Positions 19,461 through 29,117 of a DNA stretch of 64,000 nt are shown piece after piece. This DNA comes from Iodobacter sp. (GTDB lineage Bacteria; Pseudomonadota; Gammaproteobacteria; Burkholderiales; Chitinibacteraceae), in contig NZ_JANXSO010000175.1 in NCBI RefSeq assembly GCF_025352645.1, positions 57,558 to 121,557 on the forward strand. The letters run 5' to 3'. How positions within the stretch are numbered: the first letter of the stretch is position 1; each line of letters starts with the position of its first letter. Position numbers and translations under genes: made by a program. The notes below the pieces were generated by a model. The model saw nothing but the letters and a program-made list of their open reading frames with translations, searched no databases and was not told where the DNA came from.

Positions 19461-20198
19461 TTACTTAGGTGTGCTGAGTAAATTTGTGTGCAAGCGAGCA
19501 GCAACAGTGTGAACCATTTCTACCACCAGCTTGTTGCGACGAACCAACCAGTTGTACCCCAGTACCGCAGGAACAGCTACAGCCAGACCAATCGCAGTCA
19601 TGATCAGTGATTCGCCCACTGGGCCAGCCACTTTATCGATAGACGCTTGGCCAGAGATACCAATTGCTGTCAGCGCGTGGTAAATACCCCATACAGTACC
19701 AAACAGACCCACGAATGGTGCGGTAGAACCAACGGTTGCAATCACCGACATGCCTGCTTGCATCTTGCTTGCAGCATGATCAGCCGCATCGTAGGTTGCC
19801 ATAGATACCCAAGTATTCAGGTCTACGTTTTTGCTTAATTCGCCGTTGTGCTCACTGGCCGCTTGTGAACCAGCGTGCGCTACTGAGCTATAAATACCAT
19901 CATCTTTCAGCGCTTTTGCTTTAGTGAGCAGCTCTGGGCCACGCGCTTTAAGCAAATCACGGCCAATTTTAATTAAACGGCGTTGATCTAAAACTTTAAC
20001 AATCGACACATACCATGTGGCTGCCGACATGGTCAGCAAAATAACTAAAGTCCCTTTGGCTACAAAGTCACCTTGGGCCCACAAAGCGTCGATGCCATAT
20101 GGATTGGCAACGGCTTCAGTGGTATTCGCCAAAACTGGCAAAGCACATGCAGCTGCAGCAGCTGCAAACATAAAGAATTGGCGGGAGAACTTAGCCAT
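19461..20198 (-). CDS. exbB: ExbB/TolQ/MotA family proton channel protein
   Basis: The 245-residue inner-membrane protein has an N-terminal hydrophobic segment that looks like a signal sequence. It is followed by a helix near 47-68 and two further helices around 155-215. The family motif VGSTAPFVGLFGTVWGIYHAL contains the residues lining the proton path. It assembles with ExbD and TonB to transmit proton-motive force to outer-membrane receptors. GGAG lies six bases before the ATG. The order is tonB-exbB-exbD-exbD. Confidence 0.92.
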   Translation of the reverse strand: MAKFSRQFFMFAAAAAACALPVLANTTEAVANPYGIDALWAQGDFVAKGTLVILLTMSAATWYVSIVKVLDQRRLIKIGRDLLKARGPELLTKAKALKDDGIYSSVAHAGSQAASEHNGELSKNVDLNTWVSMATYDAADHAASKMQAGMSVIATVGSTAPFVGLFGTVWGIYHALTAIGISGQASIDKVAGPVGESLIMTAIGLAVAVPAVLGYNWLVRRNKLVVEMVHTVAARLHTNLLSTPK

Positions 20199-20231
20199 GA
20201 TTTACTCCATTCGTTAAAGTGAGGGACTTAA

Positions 20232-20882
20232 TTATTCAGATTCAAGTTTGAAAGAAAGCTCTTGCTCAAAAGTCGTATCCGCTTTGCAGTGATTGCCTTG
20301 CAAAGATTGCTTAGCTGCTTGCAAAAACTGACTGCGAAAAGACATTGGAATTCCACTAGAAAACTTAGAGCTGATGATTTCGCTCAGTTTCCCTTCGGCG
20401 TTAGTTTTATAAACAAGGGTGACAACGCCACTAATGTCTTCACCCAGCGCTTTACGTGGATATTCTAAACCACCAAATTTAGAGCAATTCCCTGCAGTTG
20501 AAATAGGGCCAACAGGGGCAGGAGCGGCTGTAGCTTGCGGTACTGCCGGAGCCGAAGGTGCTTTTGCTTCTGATGTTGCTTGAATCGTATTAGTTGACTG
20601 GGTGGTCGGCGCAACCACGGGCGGTGGCACATAAGCAGGCTGCTGTTGCGGAGGTGGAGGCGCGGTATCCTTCACTACTTTTTCAATTTTTGGCGGCGGT
20701 GGCGGCGGTGGCGGTGGTGGCGGCTCGCTAATCACAGCCACTTCAACTTTCTGCTGAATAACCTTGACCAAATCCTTGCCCAAACCTGTAACTAGCGCGT
20801 AGACAACGAGCACATGCAAGGCAGCCACTCCAGCCAAGCCCACTGCACGACGATCTCGTGCGTTCTGGCCAAAAGCTTCCAC
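20232..20882 (-). CDS. tonB: TonB energy transducer
   Basis: The 216-residue protein has an N-terminal membrane anchor (AVGLAGVAALHVLVVYALVTGL), a proline-rich periplasmic spacer (two runs near residues 53-85) and a C-terminal TonB domain (EYPRKALGEDISGVVTLVYKTNAEG). The domain binds the TonB box of outer-membrane receptors. It starts with GTG, supported by AAGGAG six bases upstream. It is the first gene of tonB-exbB-exbD-exbD and lies downstream of a receptor gene on the same strand. Confidence 0.9.
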   Translation of the reverse strand: MEAFGQNARDRRAVGLAGVAALHVLVVYALVTGLGKDLVKVIQQKVEVAVISEPPPPPPPPPPPKIEKVVKDTAPPPPQQQPAYVPPPVVAPTTQSTNTIQATSEAKAPSAPAVPQATAAPAPVGPISTAGNCSKFGGLEYPRKALGEDISGVVTLVYKTNAEGKLSEIISSKFSSGIPMSFRSQFLQAAKQSLQGNHCKADTTFEQELSFKLESE

Positions 20883-21264
20883 TATGCTCTCCTTAAAAAA
20901 TGTTTCGTAAAAAACTTAATTAATCATTAAGCAGCAATATGCTTAACATACTCTAGTCAATAAAAAAAATTCACTAGGGTTTTCTCTTATTTTTCAAAAT
21001 AAATCTTGAAAATAAAAGCCATATAAATCATCAATTTAAAGAAATGCCTTCATTTATATATGAATTCACACTTTGATTTTAAATTTATTTTCAAAAAAGA
21101 AGATACCACTTAAAAAGATCAACTCACCCATGACAAATACAATATCACAGGCAAGCGATCTTTTATAAGCTTTTACTTTATATGCTTAGATTAAGCGTCA
21201 AAAGCAATATCCAAATAACTAGAAATACCCCTACTGTATTGCTAGTACACAAGGGGATACTCAC
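20883..21264. other. AT-rich gap between receptor gene and tonB
   Basis: This 382-base region should contain the tonB promoter. It holds two copies of a TAGGG-type motif: 20974-20990 (CTAGGGTTTTCTCTTA) and, in opposite orientation, 21219-21233 (CTAGAAATACCCCTA). Related motifs lie upstream of the receptor gene. No terminator or small gene was recognised. Confidence 0.45.
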
Positions 21265-23766
21265 TTAAAAGGAATACTTAGCACCTAAAGTGTAGAAACG
21301 ACCACGTGCGCTATAAATTGGTGCAAAACCAGGATACTGGAATGTTGTACCAACATTAGAGAATGGAGGCTCAGCATCCAGCGCATTTTTCACTGTAAAA
21401 TCAAGCTTTAAGCCCTTAAACCCTGTGTAGCTAAGATTCAGGTCAACCTCGGTAAAAGCATCAACACGCTTAGTATCTGGATCGTAATTGGCTTTATCAT
21501 CAACACTTACTTTTGAATCTTTAAAACCAGCTGTGGAAAGAATAGCCGCACCACCCGACCAACCTGCTTTTTCAATATCAACACGGAATGTATTGCGCCA
21601 AACTGGAGTAGGAGTGCCATTGATCATCACATCCAGCCCATCCTCCATATCCCCTGCTGCATTTGTTGATTTGCTATACAGGTAGTAAGAGTTACTATTT
21701 GAGAAAGTAACTGTAGCAATATCCAGCGGCAGACGGACTCTCAAATCAGTATCAATACCAGAAGACTCAAATTTACCGCGATTCATCAATTGTTTATACA
21801 CAATTGGCTGTTTATCCCGAATAAACCATTGCCCTGCAGCTAGTGCCTCTGATTCTGTTGGCGTAGTGATAACATCATCTTTCTTCATTAACCACCAGTC
21901 AAGACTACCGCTAAATACACCCACATCAACTACTGCACCGAAATTGAATGAATTACCAATTTCAGGTTTTAAATTAGCATTCCCTTTTGTTTGCGTATAA
22001 CCACTTACATTGCAAGTATCAGGTTTATTTATGTACTTACAATCTTCACCCGAAAATTTATATGCTCCTTCCGAAGGATTTTCACTAATTTGCTTAAGCG
22101 AAGGCATACGGAAACTTTCCGAGAATGATGAGCGCAACATTAGCTCAGGGATAGGCTGAAAACGAACAGCCAATCGTGGAGACACATGCGACTCTGATTC
22201 ATACTGATCGTAACGGGCAGCAGCTTGAAACTCCAAAGATTTAGTAACCGGAATTGCTAATTCAGCAAACAATCCTTTTCCTGTACGAGAAACATCTGTA
22301 GCCGCTTGTTTAATAGATCCCTTAACCAAACCTGCCTGAGTTAATAGATCAGGGGTATCAACTAATGATTCTTTAACCAAACTCACACCAACAGCAAACG
22401 CAACTGCTCCGCCATCTAAAACAAGACCCGTCTCACCACTAACCTTCGCATTCAAGAAAGATTGTTTATTTTCAGCTTCACGCAGCGGGGTCACTTTAAT
22501 GCTATCAACTAACGCTTGATCATTAGTCGTTACTGTGGCGTCAATCTTGTCCTTATTTTGCTTATACTTCACTGCATGCAAATAGTTGCTATCTTGATTA
22601 GTTGATCTACTTACACCATATCCAGCAGAAACACTCCAGTCAAAGCCCCCAGTGCTTCCATCCAAACCAGCGGTCAATTGAGATAACGTAGACTCACGAT
22701 CCGTTGTCCGCGGGCCAGCCTGCATAAATCGACCCAAGTATTCTTTGCCATCTTTCGTTAAAAATATATCGGGAACGGGATGAGCTTCAAAATGGTCTGT
22801 TGACTTAGAATAGAAACCCTGAACCATTGCCGTAATATTGTCAGTAACTTTTACGCTACCTTGCAACATTCCACCAACTCGATCCGCGGCATTGTTAATC
22901 GTTAGTAATGATGCCAGAGGATCGTACTTACACCCTTTTCCAACTTGCGACTCTGCTGGGCAGCCTGCCTTAACCGTCCCGACAATATCGCCATCATCAT
23001 TCAATAGGTTACCGTAGGGCGAATAATCACTACGGTCGTCTGATCCACCAAAACGTCTAAAATCATTAGACTTGGTCATATCCCTGTCTTTTGCATAGAT
23101 TGCTTCACGCTTGAGTACATCAAACGTAGCTAAAACATTGAACCCTTGTTCTTCAAGATCACCATAACCGCCAGTCATGCCAAAGGTTTTTTCAGTGCCA
23201 TCTCCGCGGCTAGATTGGCCCAACCCACCGCGAATTTCACCACCTTGATAGTTCTTTTTAGTAATAAAGTTCACTACACCTGCAACCGCGTCTGAACCAT
23301 AGATTGCAGAACCGCCATCCTTCAATACTTCTACACGCTCAATAGCAGAAAGCGGAATCATATTAATATCAACCGCAGCCCCTGCCCCACTTACATCAGT
23401 AAATGCAGCCGTAGGGATACGACGACCATTCATCAAAACCAACACATCTGTTTCACTCAAGCCACGCATTTTAATATTTGAAGCGCCAGAGCTTGTTGGG
23501 GAGTTGGCTTTTTGATCACCATAATCAAAAAAATCAACTGCTGTAATGTTCTTAACCAGCTCTTGGACAGTAGTAGCACCCGTTTTTTCAATCGCTTTGC
23601 GATTCACAGTTTCTACAGCGGTTGAACCTTCTTTCTTAATCCGCTTGATACTCGAACCCGTTACTTCAACGCGCTCAACTTTATTTACTTTTTCTTCAGC
23701 ATGCACATTAAGAGTCGCGCCAGCGCCAATGAGTGCAATTGCTACTGCTAGTTGTTTTGCTTTCAT
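21265..23766 (-). CDS. TonB-dependent outer-membrane receptor
   Basis: The 833-residue protein has a signal peptide (MKAKQLAVAIALIGAGATLNVHAE), a TonB-box-like start (VERVEVTGS) and a plug domain at about 35-165. The plug carries VLVLMNGRRIP, IPLSAIERVEVLKDGGSAIYGSDAVAGVVN and related motifs. A 22-strand barrel follows, ending in the usual terminal Phe (TLGAKYSF). This subclass imports varied substrates, including peptides and siderophores; the ligand cannot be read. GGGGGC precedes the chosen ATG, whereas the in-frame ATG at 23832 would bury the signal. tonB-exbB-exbD lie directly downstream. Confidence 0.9.
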   Translation of the reverse strand: MKAKQLAVAIALIGAGATLNVHAEEKVNKVERVEVTGSSIKRIKKEGSTAVETVNRKAIEKTGATTVQELVKNITAVDFFDYGDQKANSPTSSGASNIKMRGLSETDVLVLMNGRRIPTAAFTDVSGAGAAVDINMIPLSAIERVEVLKDGGSAIYGSDAVAGVVNFITKKNYQGGEIRGGLGQSSRGDGTEKTFGMTGGYGDLEEQGFNVLATFDVLKREAIYAKDRDMTKSNDFRRFGGSDDRSDYSPYGNLLNDDGDIVGTVKAGCPAESQVGKGCKYDPLASLLTINNAADRVGGMLQGSVKVTDNITAMVQGFYSKSTDHFEAHPVPDIFLTKDGKEYLGRFMQAGPRTTDRESTLSQLTAGLDGSTGGFDWSVSAGYGVSRSTNQDSNYLHAVKYKQNKDKIDATVTTNDQALVDSIKVTPLREAENKQSFLNAKVSGETGLVLDGGAVAFAVGVSLVKESLVDTPDLLTQAGLVKGSIKQAATDVSRTGKGLFAELAIPVTKSLEFQAAARYDQYESESHVSPRLAVRFQPIPELMLRSSFSESFRMPSLKQISENPSEGAYKFSGEDCKYINKPDTCNVSGYTQTKGNANLKPEIGNSFNFGAVVDVGVFSGSLDWWLMKKDDVITTPTESEALAAGQWFIRDKQPIVYKQLMNRGKFESSGIDTDLRVRLPLDIATVTFSNSNSYYLYSKSTNAAGDMEDGLDVMINGTPTPVWRNTFRVDIEKAGWSGGAAILSTAGFKDSKVSVDDKANYDPDTKRVDAFTEVDLNLSYTGFKGLKLDFTVKNALDAEPPFSNVGTTFQYPGFAPIYSARGRFYTLGAKYSF

Positions 23767-23869
23767 GAAAGCCCCCTGATTTTTAGACTTACAAATGAAG
23801 CTCACTAAGAAGTGAACCCTCTCGCCCTGCATGCCGATTTTTGTTTACACGGCTTTCGCTAGGTAAAAA

Positions 23870-23892
23870 TTAACATAGGTGAATAATGTTAA
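23870..23892. promoter_or_regulatory. Candidate operator TTAACAT-N9-ATGTTAA
   Basis: A perfect 7-bp inverted repeat with a 9-base spacer lies about 105-126 bases before the receptor start codon. The symmetry suits a dimeric regulator; the regulator is not identifiable. Confidence 0.4.
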
Positions 23893-23988
23893 TGTAACGA
23901 TATGTAACCAATCAAGAGTGCTATGTAGAAGTAATTCTTTAGCTCTTTGTGCTCAAGTGTTGATGCAAATCAAAAAACCACCAGCAAG

Positions 23989-24004
23989 CTAGGGATATTC
24001 CTAA
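23989..24004. promoter_or_regulatory. TAGGG-type palindrome upstream of receptor gene, copy 1
   Basis: CTAGGGATATTCCTAA is an imperfect palindrome resembling sites of LuxR/FixJ-type response regulators. Similar sequences occur at 24190, 20974 and 21219. Confidence 0.35.
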
Positions 24005-24189
24005 CTTGAGCCGCTTACAGGCAAACTTGCAATTTCCTTCTTTCCACTAAATAAATATCACGACCATAAGTAAAATAACTTATATCAACTTAATCAATGA
24101 GATAGCACAACAACTTAAACACAAGGCATAAACAGAAAATATACTTACGGCATAATAAGTAAGCCATTTTCAAAACATCCATTCATCGA

Positions 24190-24205
24190 CTAGGGTTTTT
24201 CCTAG
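24190..24205. promoter_or_regulatory. TAGGG-type palindrome upstream of receptor gene, copy 2
   Basis: CTAGGGTTTTTCCTAG is nearly symmetric (CTAGG / CCTAG). It lies about 200 bases from copy 1 in the same gap. Confidence 0.35.
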
Positions 24206-24547
24206 GCCAAATTTTAAAAAACCCAAGCATTTTTATGCCTTTTTAATAGCTGAGCATGTATTTTTACACCCATTAAATTCAGCAAAGAGGGGGGAAAACA
24301 CTCAAAAATTATTAGTTTTACGTCATAAATTATTTATATTAGATAAGCTTAAAAAGAAATTTATGAGTGATATCTACCACACTCCCTGACAATAAAAACA
24401 AACACAAAAGCATGCTGAAATATTCACGTCATCTTTGTGATATTTTTTGTAAATTATTATTACAGCATTGCAAGCGGGCTAACCCCACTTTACCCAGTTA
24501 TCCATAGCCGCTAAGGTCTGCACTCACCCTTTAGATATGAGCCAACC

Positions 24548-25243
24548 ATGAATTCACTTGTTACCTACCAATTAGAAGATGGTATTGCTACGCTGGTTTT
24601 AGCCAATGGCAAGGTTAATGCCATCTCCATGGAGGTGATTGCAGCCTTTAATCAAGCGCTCGATCAAGCCGAGCAAGATCAAGCCGTGGTATTGATTACA
24701 ACTCATACAGGGCTGCTATCCGCTGGCTACGATTTAAAAGTGATGACTTCAGGCTTAGATAACGCGATTCCTTTAGTTACGGCAGGCTCCATGCTCAGCC
24801 GCCGTCTTCTTGCCCACCCCTACCCTGTTATTGTGGCTTGCCCAGGGCATGCGATTGCTAAAGGCGCTTTTTTATTACTTTCTGCGGATTACCGCATCGG
24901 CGTAAATGGGCCATTTAGCATTGGCTTAAATGAAGTACAAATTGGCATGACCATGCCACATACCGGCATAGAAATCGCACGCAATCGCCTTAGCCCTGCA
25001 GCGTTTCAACGCTCGGTGGTCAATGGGGAGATGTTTACCCCAGAAGGCGCTTTAGCCGCTGGCTTTTTAGATATACTGGTAGCCCCTGAAGCGCTAGCCA
25101 TCAGCGCCTTAGCCGTCGCTCAATCACTTAAAAAAATCAGCATGAAGGCGCACAAAAACACCAAGCTAAAAGTACGCCAAGAGTTACTTGCCACATTAGA
25201 TGCAGCGATTGAACTAGATAAAACAACTTTAAGCTTGGATTAA
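24548..25243 (+). CDS. Crotonase/enoyl-CoA hydratase family protein
   Basis: The 231-residue cytoplasmic protein has the crotonase fold signature: an N-terminal strand (ATLVLANGKVNAIS), an oxyanion-hole segment (SAGYDLKVM), the second oxyanion segment (CPGHAIAKGAFLLLSADYRIG) and the trimer region (NEVQIGMTMP). One catalytic Glu position is kept in NEVQIG. The second Glu of true enoyl-CoA hydratases seems replaced by Gln or Arg (AAFQRSV), so hydratase activity is doubtful. It is slightly shorter than classic hydratases (about 260). No fatty-acid or aromatic gene cluster surrounds it. Confidence 0.8.
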   Translation: MNSLVTYQLEDGIATLVLANGKVNAISMEVIAAFNQALDQAEQDQAVVLITTHTGLLSAGYDLKVMTSGLDNAIPLVTAGSMLSRRLLAHPYPVIVACPGHAIAKGAFLLLSADYRIGVNGPFSIGLNEVQIGMTMPHTGIEIARNRLSPAAFQRSVVNGEMFTPEGALAAGFLDILVAPEALAISALAVAQSLKKISMKAHKNTKLKVRQELLATLDAAIELDKTTLSLD

Positions 25244-26879
<1,636 letters not shown>

Positions 26880-26904
26880 TTGCTGATTAATCAGCTTTAA
26901 AAAC

Positions 26905-26941
26905 TAAAAAGCCGCCATAGTTCGCTATGGCGGCTTTTTAG
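26905..26941 (+). terminator. Bidirectional terminator between serS and a convergent gene
   Basis: GCCGCCATAG and CTATGGCGGC form a perfect 10-bp stem around a TTCG tetraloop, flanked by A-runs and T-runs. It serves serS and the converging minus-strand gene at 26982. Confidence 0.9.
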
Positions 26942-26981
26942 TCGAAGCTATTGCGTGTTTTCTAAAAATTAAAATCTACAA

Positions 26982-27575
26982 TTAGCACGCTGGAGCTACT
27001 GTTTGCGGAACCGGGTGTAATTCGGTATTTCCATCCTGGCTAATCAGCTGATTAATAACGATGCTGCATTTTTTACCCGCCCAAGTAAAACCAACCTCGT
27101 AATCTATTCCTGCTTGCGGGGTAAATGTCACATTACCACCGCAGCGGCGGCTTACCGTGCTAAATGACACGCCATTAGCAATATAAAACGAGCTTACATC
27201 GTTAAAGCTTAATGCCAAACTAGCCGGCTGATCTGCTGCAATTTCATGCTCTTGATAATATGCTTTAGATAAAACACCGTCCTTGCTGCTTAAATTTCGG
27301 CTACTTTCTGTTTCTGCCATACCAAGGCTAAGATTAGAAACCATGCCGACAAAAGATGAAAAGGCCTGCCCCATACCACCTGAAACAACAATTCCATCAC
27401 TACTCCATGCAGATTTCACACAGCTTAACCCTGGATATATCCTTGCCCCTGCGCCGTTTTGACCAAAGACTCTGATCCGGCTTTTAGCCGTTGTTTCGGC
27501 TTTAGCCACGCTTTCTTCAGCAAAGGTTGCAACAGAAACGACTGCCACCAACATTCCAATCAATACCTTTTTCAT
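26982..27575 (-). CDS. Secreted protein of unknown function
   Basis: The 197-residue protein has a signal peptide (MKKVLIGMLVAVVSVATFA-EE), so it is exported. The mature part has four Cys (CVKSAW, RRCGGN, KKCSIV and the last residue), which could form two disulfides. There is also a Gly/Ser-rich stretch (GIVVSGGMGQAFSSF). The pattern VFGQNGAGARIYPGLSCV near the mature start and the beta-rich remainder suggest a small beta-sandwich. No family was recognised. AGGA lies 11 bases before the ATG. A frame extending to 27605 is possible but less likely. No neighbour points to a role. Confidence 0.65.
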   Translation of the reverse strand: MKKVLIGMLVAVVSVATFAEESVAKAETTAKSRIRVFGQNGAGARIYPGLSCVKSAWSSDGIVVSGGMGQAFSSFVGMVSNLSLGMAETESSRNLSSKDGVLSKAYYQEHEIAADQPASLALSFNDVSSFYIANGVSFSTVSRRCGGNVTFTPQAGIDYEVGFTWAGKKCSIVINQLISQDGNTELHPVPQTVAPAC

Positions 27576-27669
27576 TAATATTTTATCCTGCAACCAATAA
27601 ATCATTAAACACTAATATAGCTTAAAATTTGGCAGTACTAATGTCAAGGACATACGGAGCAGATTTACA

Positions 27670-27694
27670 TAATAAAAGCCACTTTACGTGGCTT
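27670..27694 (-). terminator. Probable terminator of the tssJ-tssA arm
   Basis: On the minus strand AAGCCAC pairs with GTGGCTT around GTAAA, followed by TTTATTATG. It lies some 330 bases past the tssA stop, so assignment to this transcript is tentative. Confidence 0.5.
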
Positions 27695-27861
27695 AGCCTA
27701 TTAATTTAATGATGGCTCACTGTAAAAACAAATTGCTATTACTAAGCGTTTAGAAAGAAATGTCATCTTCAGGAAAATGCGTTCACCAAAGATGCAGTGT
27801 AAAAATGGCTAAAAATATAGCCTAATTTCATAAAAACATGACTTTCTAAATTGTTATTAAG

Positions 27862-27885
27862 TTCCCCTTTGTAAAAGGGGGAAGC
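27862..27885. repeat. CCCCTTTGTAAAAGGGG palindromic repeat, copy 1
   Basis: TTCCCCTTTGTAAAAGGGGG is near-palindromic and is followed by AAGC. A larger relative lies at 47506-47609. Confidence 0.55.
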
Positions 27886-28022
27886 AAAACCAACACCTTA
27901 AGTGAACAGCATTACGATTGCGCCGGTGTTTTTTACCTCCCCTGAGCCCAGCAGAGTGAGGCGTTTTTTGGCAGCTTCGATAATTAAATCTGCTTAAAGC
28001 GCAAGATTACTTTCAATATTAA

Positions 28023-29117
28023 TCAAGGCAACACCCCCATCAAGGTCCATAATTTTCTAGCTTCTGCATCACTAGAAATCAACTCGGCCAAAAGATCTCT
28101 TAAAGGTTTATTACCCCACTCCACACTACGATAAATTAAGTAAGGCACGGGGCTGTGGGGCTCGGTTTTGGCGAGGTAATCGGCAATCAATTGTAATTGT
28201 CGGTAGGCCTCTTCTCGGCTACGGGGCTGGCTGAAAGGGAGCGCTTCCATCGTTGGTTTTTTCTCTGCGGGTGAAGGTAAAACTAACTCGGGAACAACAG
28301 GGATGGGCTGAGGATGCATCGCCAACCAATCTTTTAAAATTCCGTCGTATTCTTGCATCAGAACGAGCAGGGATTTAAACGTGGGTGCGTCGTTGCCCAT
28401 TTTTTCATCACAATCTTGTGCTAGTGCGGACAAGTGCACGATACCCTGCACAATAAACTCATACGCACTATGCAGAATGCGCACATCTGCCCCTCGCACC
28501 ACTTCATTTATTTTTTGTGTTTTCTTAACGGCCGCATCCAACAGTAGCTGCGAAGCCTTGCTGGTTGATTTGCCTTGATCTAGCCCTAGCTGCCTCTGTA
28601 ATACGCGCCAATCTGCCAAGGTAAATGAATCTAACTCGCTACGCTGATCCAGCACCGGCATGGGCATTCTAGAGAGCAGTATTGTGCTAAAGGAATGCAC
28701 TCCCCAAGCAAGGGGGCCAGTTCTAAAGCTCATATCACCATCGCTTGGCAATGGATAAATGCTCTCCCAATAGCGTTTGCATAGCTCAGATAATAAACAC
28801 AGCGCGGCATTCAAGCCTTCAATCCCCCGCCGATGTATCCATGCCTCGCCTAGCCAAACGGCTACGGTTAAATCTTTGCTGCGCATTTGTAAGATCTGCC
28901 GACCTAGTTTTTCAACCGTAGACCAATCGCCGCGCTTTACTTCAGATTGCCAAATACCGGTGGGCAAGCTGGTATCGTCTTCACGCTTGGCTTCACGCAG
29001 CACGTCGTATTCCGTCTCATAACGGATCGACATGCCGCAAGGCGATTCATTAGAAATTGGCTGCAATAGCGACTCAACGCCGCCCATTAGGCCACTTGGC
29101 ACTAACTCTTCACTCAT
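28023..29117 (-). CDS. tssA: Type VI secretion protein TssA
   Basis: The 364-residue protein has the ImpA_N domain at the N-terminus (LLQPISNESPCGMSIRYETEYDVLREAKREDD, then LPTGIWQSEVKRGDWSTVEKLG). A Pro-rich linker leads to a short C-terminal helical domain (SREEAYRQLQLIADYLAKTEPHSPVPYLIYRSVEW). TssA primes sheath assembly at the baseplate and caps the growing tail. Its start overlaps the tssM stop by four bases (ATGA), so they are translationally coupled. It is the last gene of the minus-strand arm. Confidence 0.92.
   Translation of the reverse strand: MSEELVPSGLMGGVESLLQPISNESPCGMSIRYETEYDVLREAKREDDTSLPTGIWQSEVKRGDWSTVEKLGRQILQMRSKDLTVAVWLGEAWIHRRGIEGLNAALCLLSELCKRYWESIYPLPSDGDMSFRTGPLAWGVHSFSTILLSRMPMPVLDQRSELDSFTLADWRVLQRQLGLDQGKSTSKASQLLLDAAVKKTQKINEVVRGADVRILHSAYEFIVQGIVHLSALAQDCDEKMGNDAPTFKSLLVLMQEYDGILKDWLAMHPQPIPVVPELVLPSPAEKKPTMEALPFSQPRSREEAYRQLQLIADYLAKTEPHSPVPYLIYRSVEWGNKPLRDLLAELISSDAEARKLWTLMGVLP

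Larger units (their letters stand above)
23767..24547. other. Long regulatory gap upstream of the receptor gene
   Basis: This 781-base AT-rich region separates the divergent receptor and crotonase-family genes. It contains a 7-bp inverted repeat (23870-23892) and two TAGGG-type palindromes (23989-24004 and 24190-24205), listed separately. No RNA gene or coding frame is supported. Its length leaves room for an unrecognised small RNA. Confidence 0.4.
27576..28022. other. Gap between unknown secreted protein and tssA
   Basis: This region of about 450 bases holds the promoter region of the secreted protein, a probable terminator (27670-27694) and a CCCCTTTGTAAAAGGGG repeat (27862-27885). No coding frame is supported. 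Confidence 0.45.

Noticed and set aside
23767..24547. Fur box upstream of the TonB-dependent receptor
   Set aside because: No sequence close to GATAATGATAATCATTATC was found in this gap, so iron regulation is not claimed.
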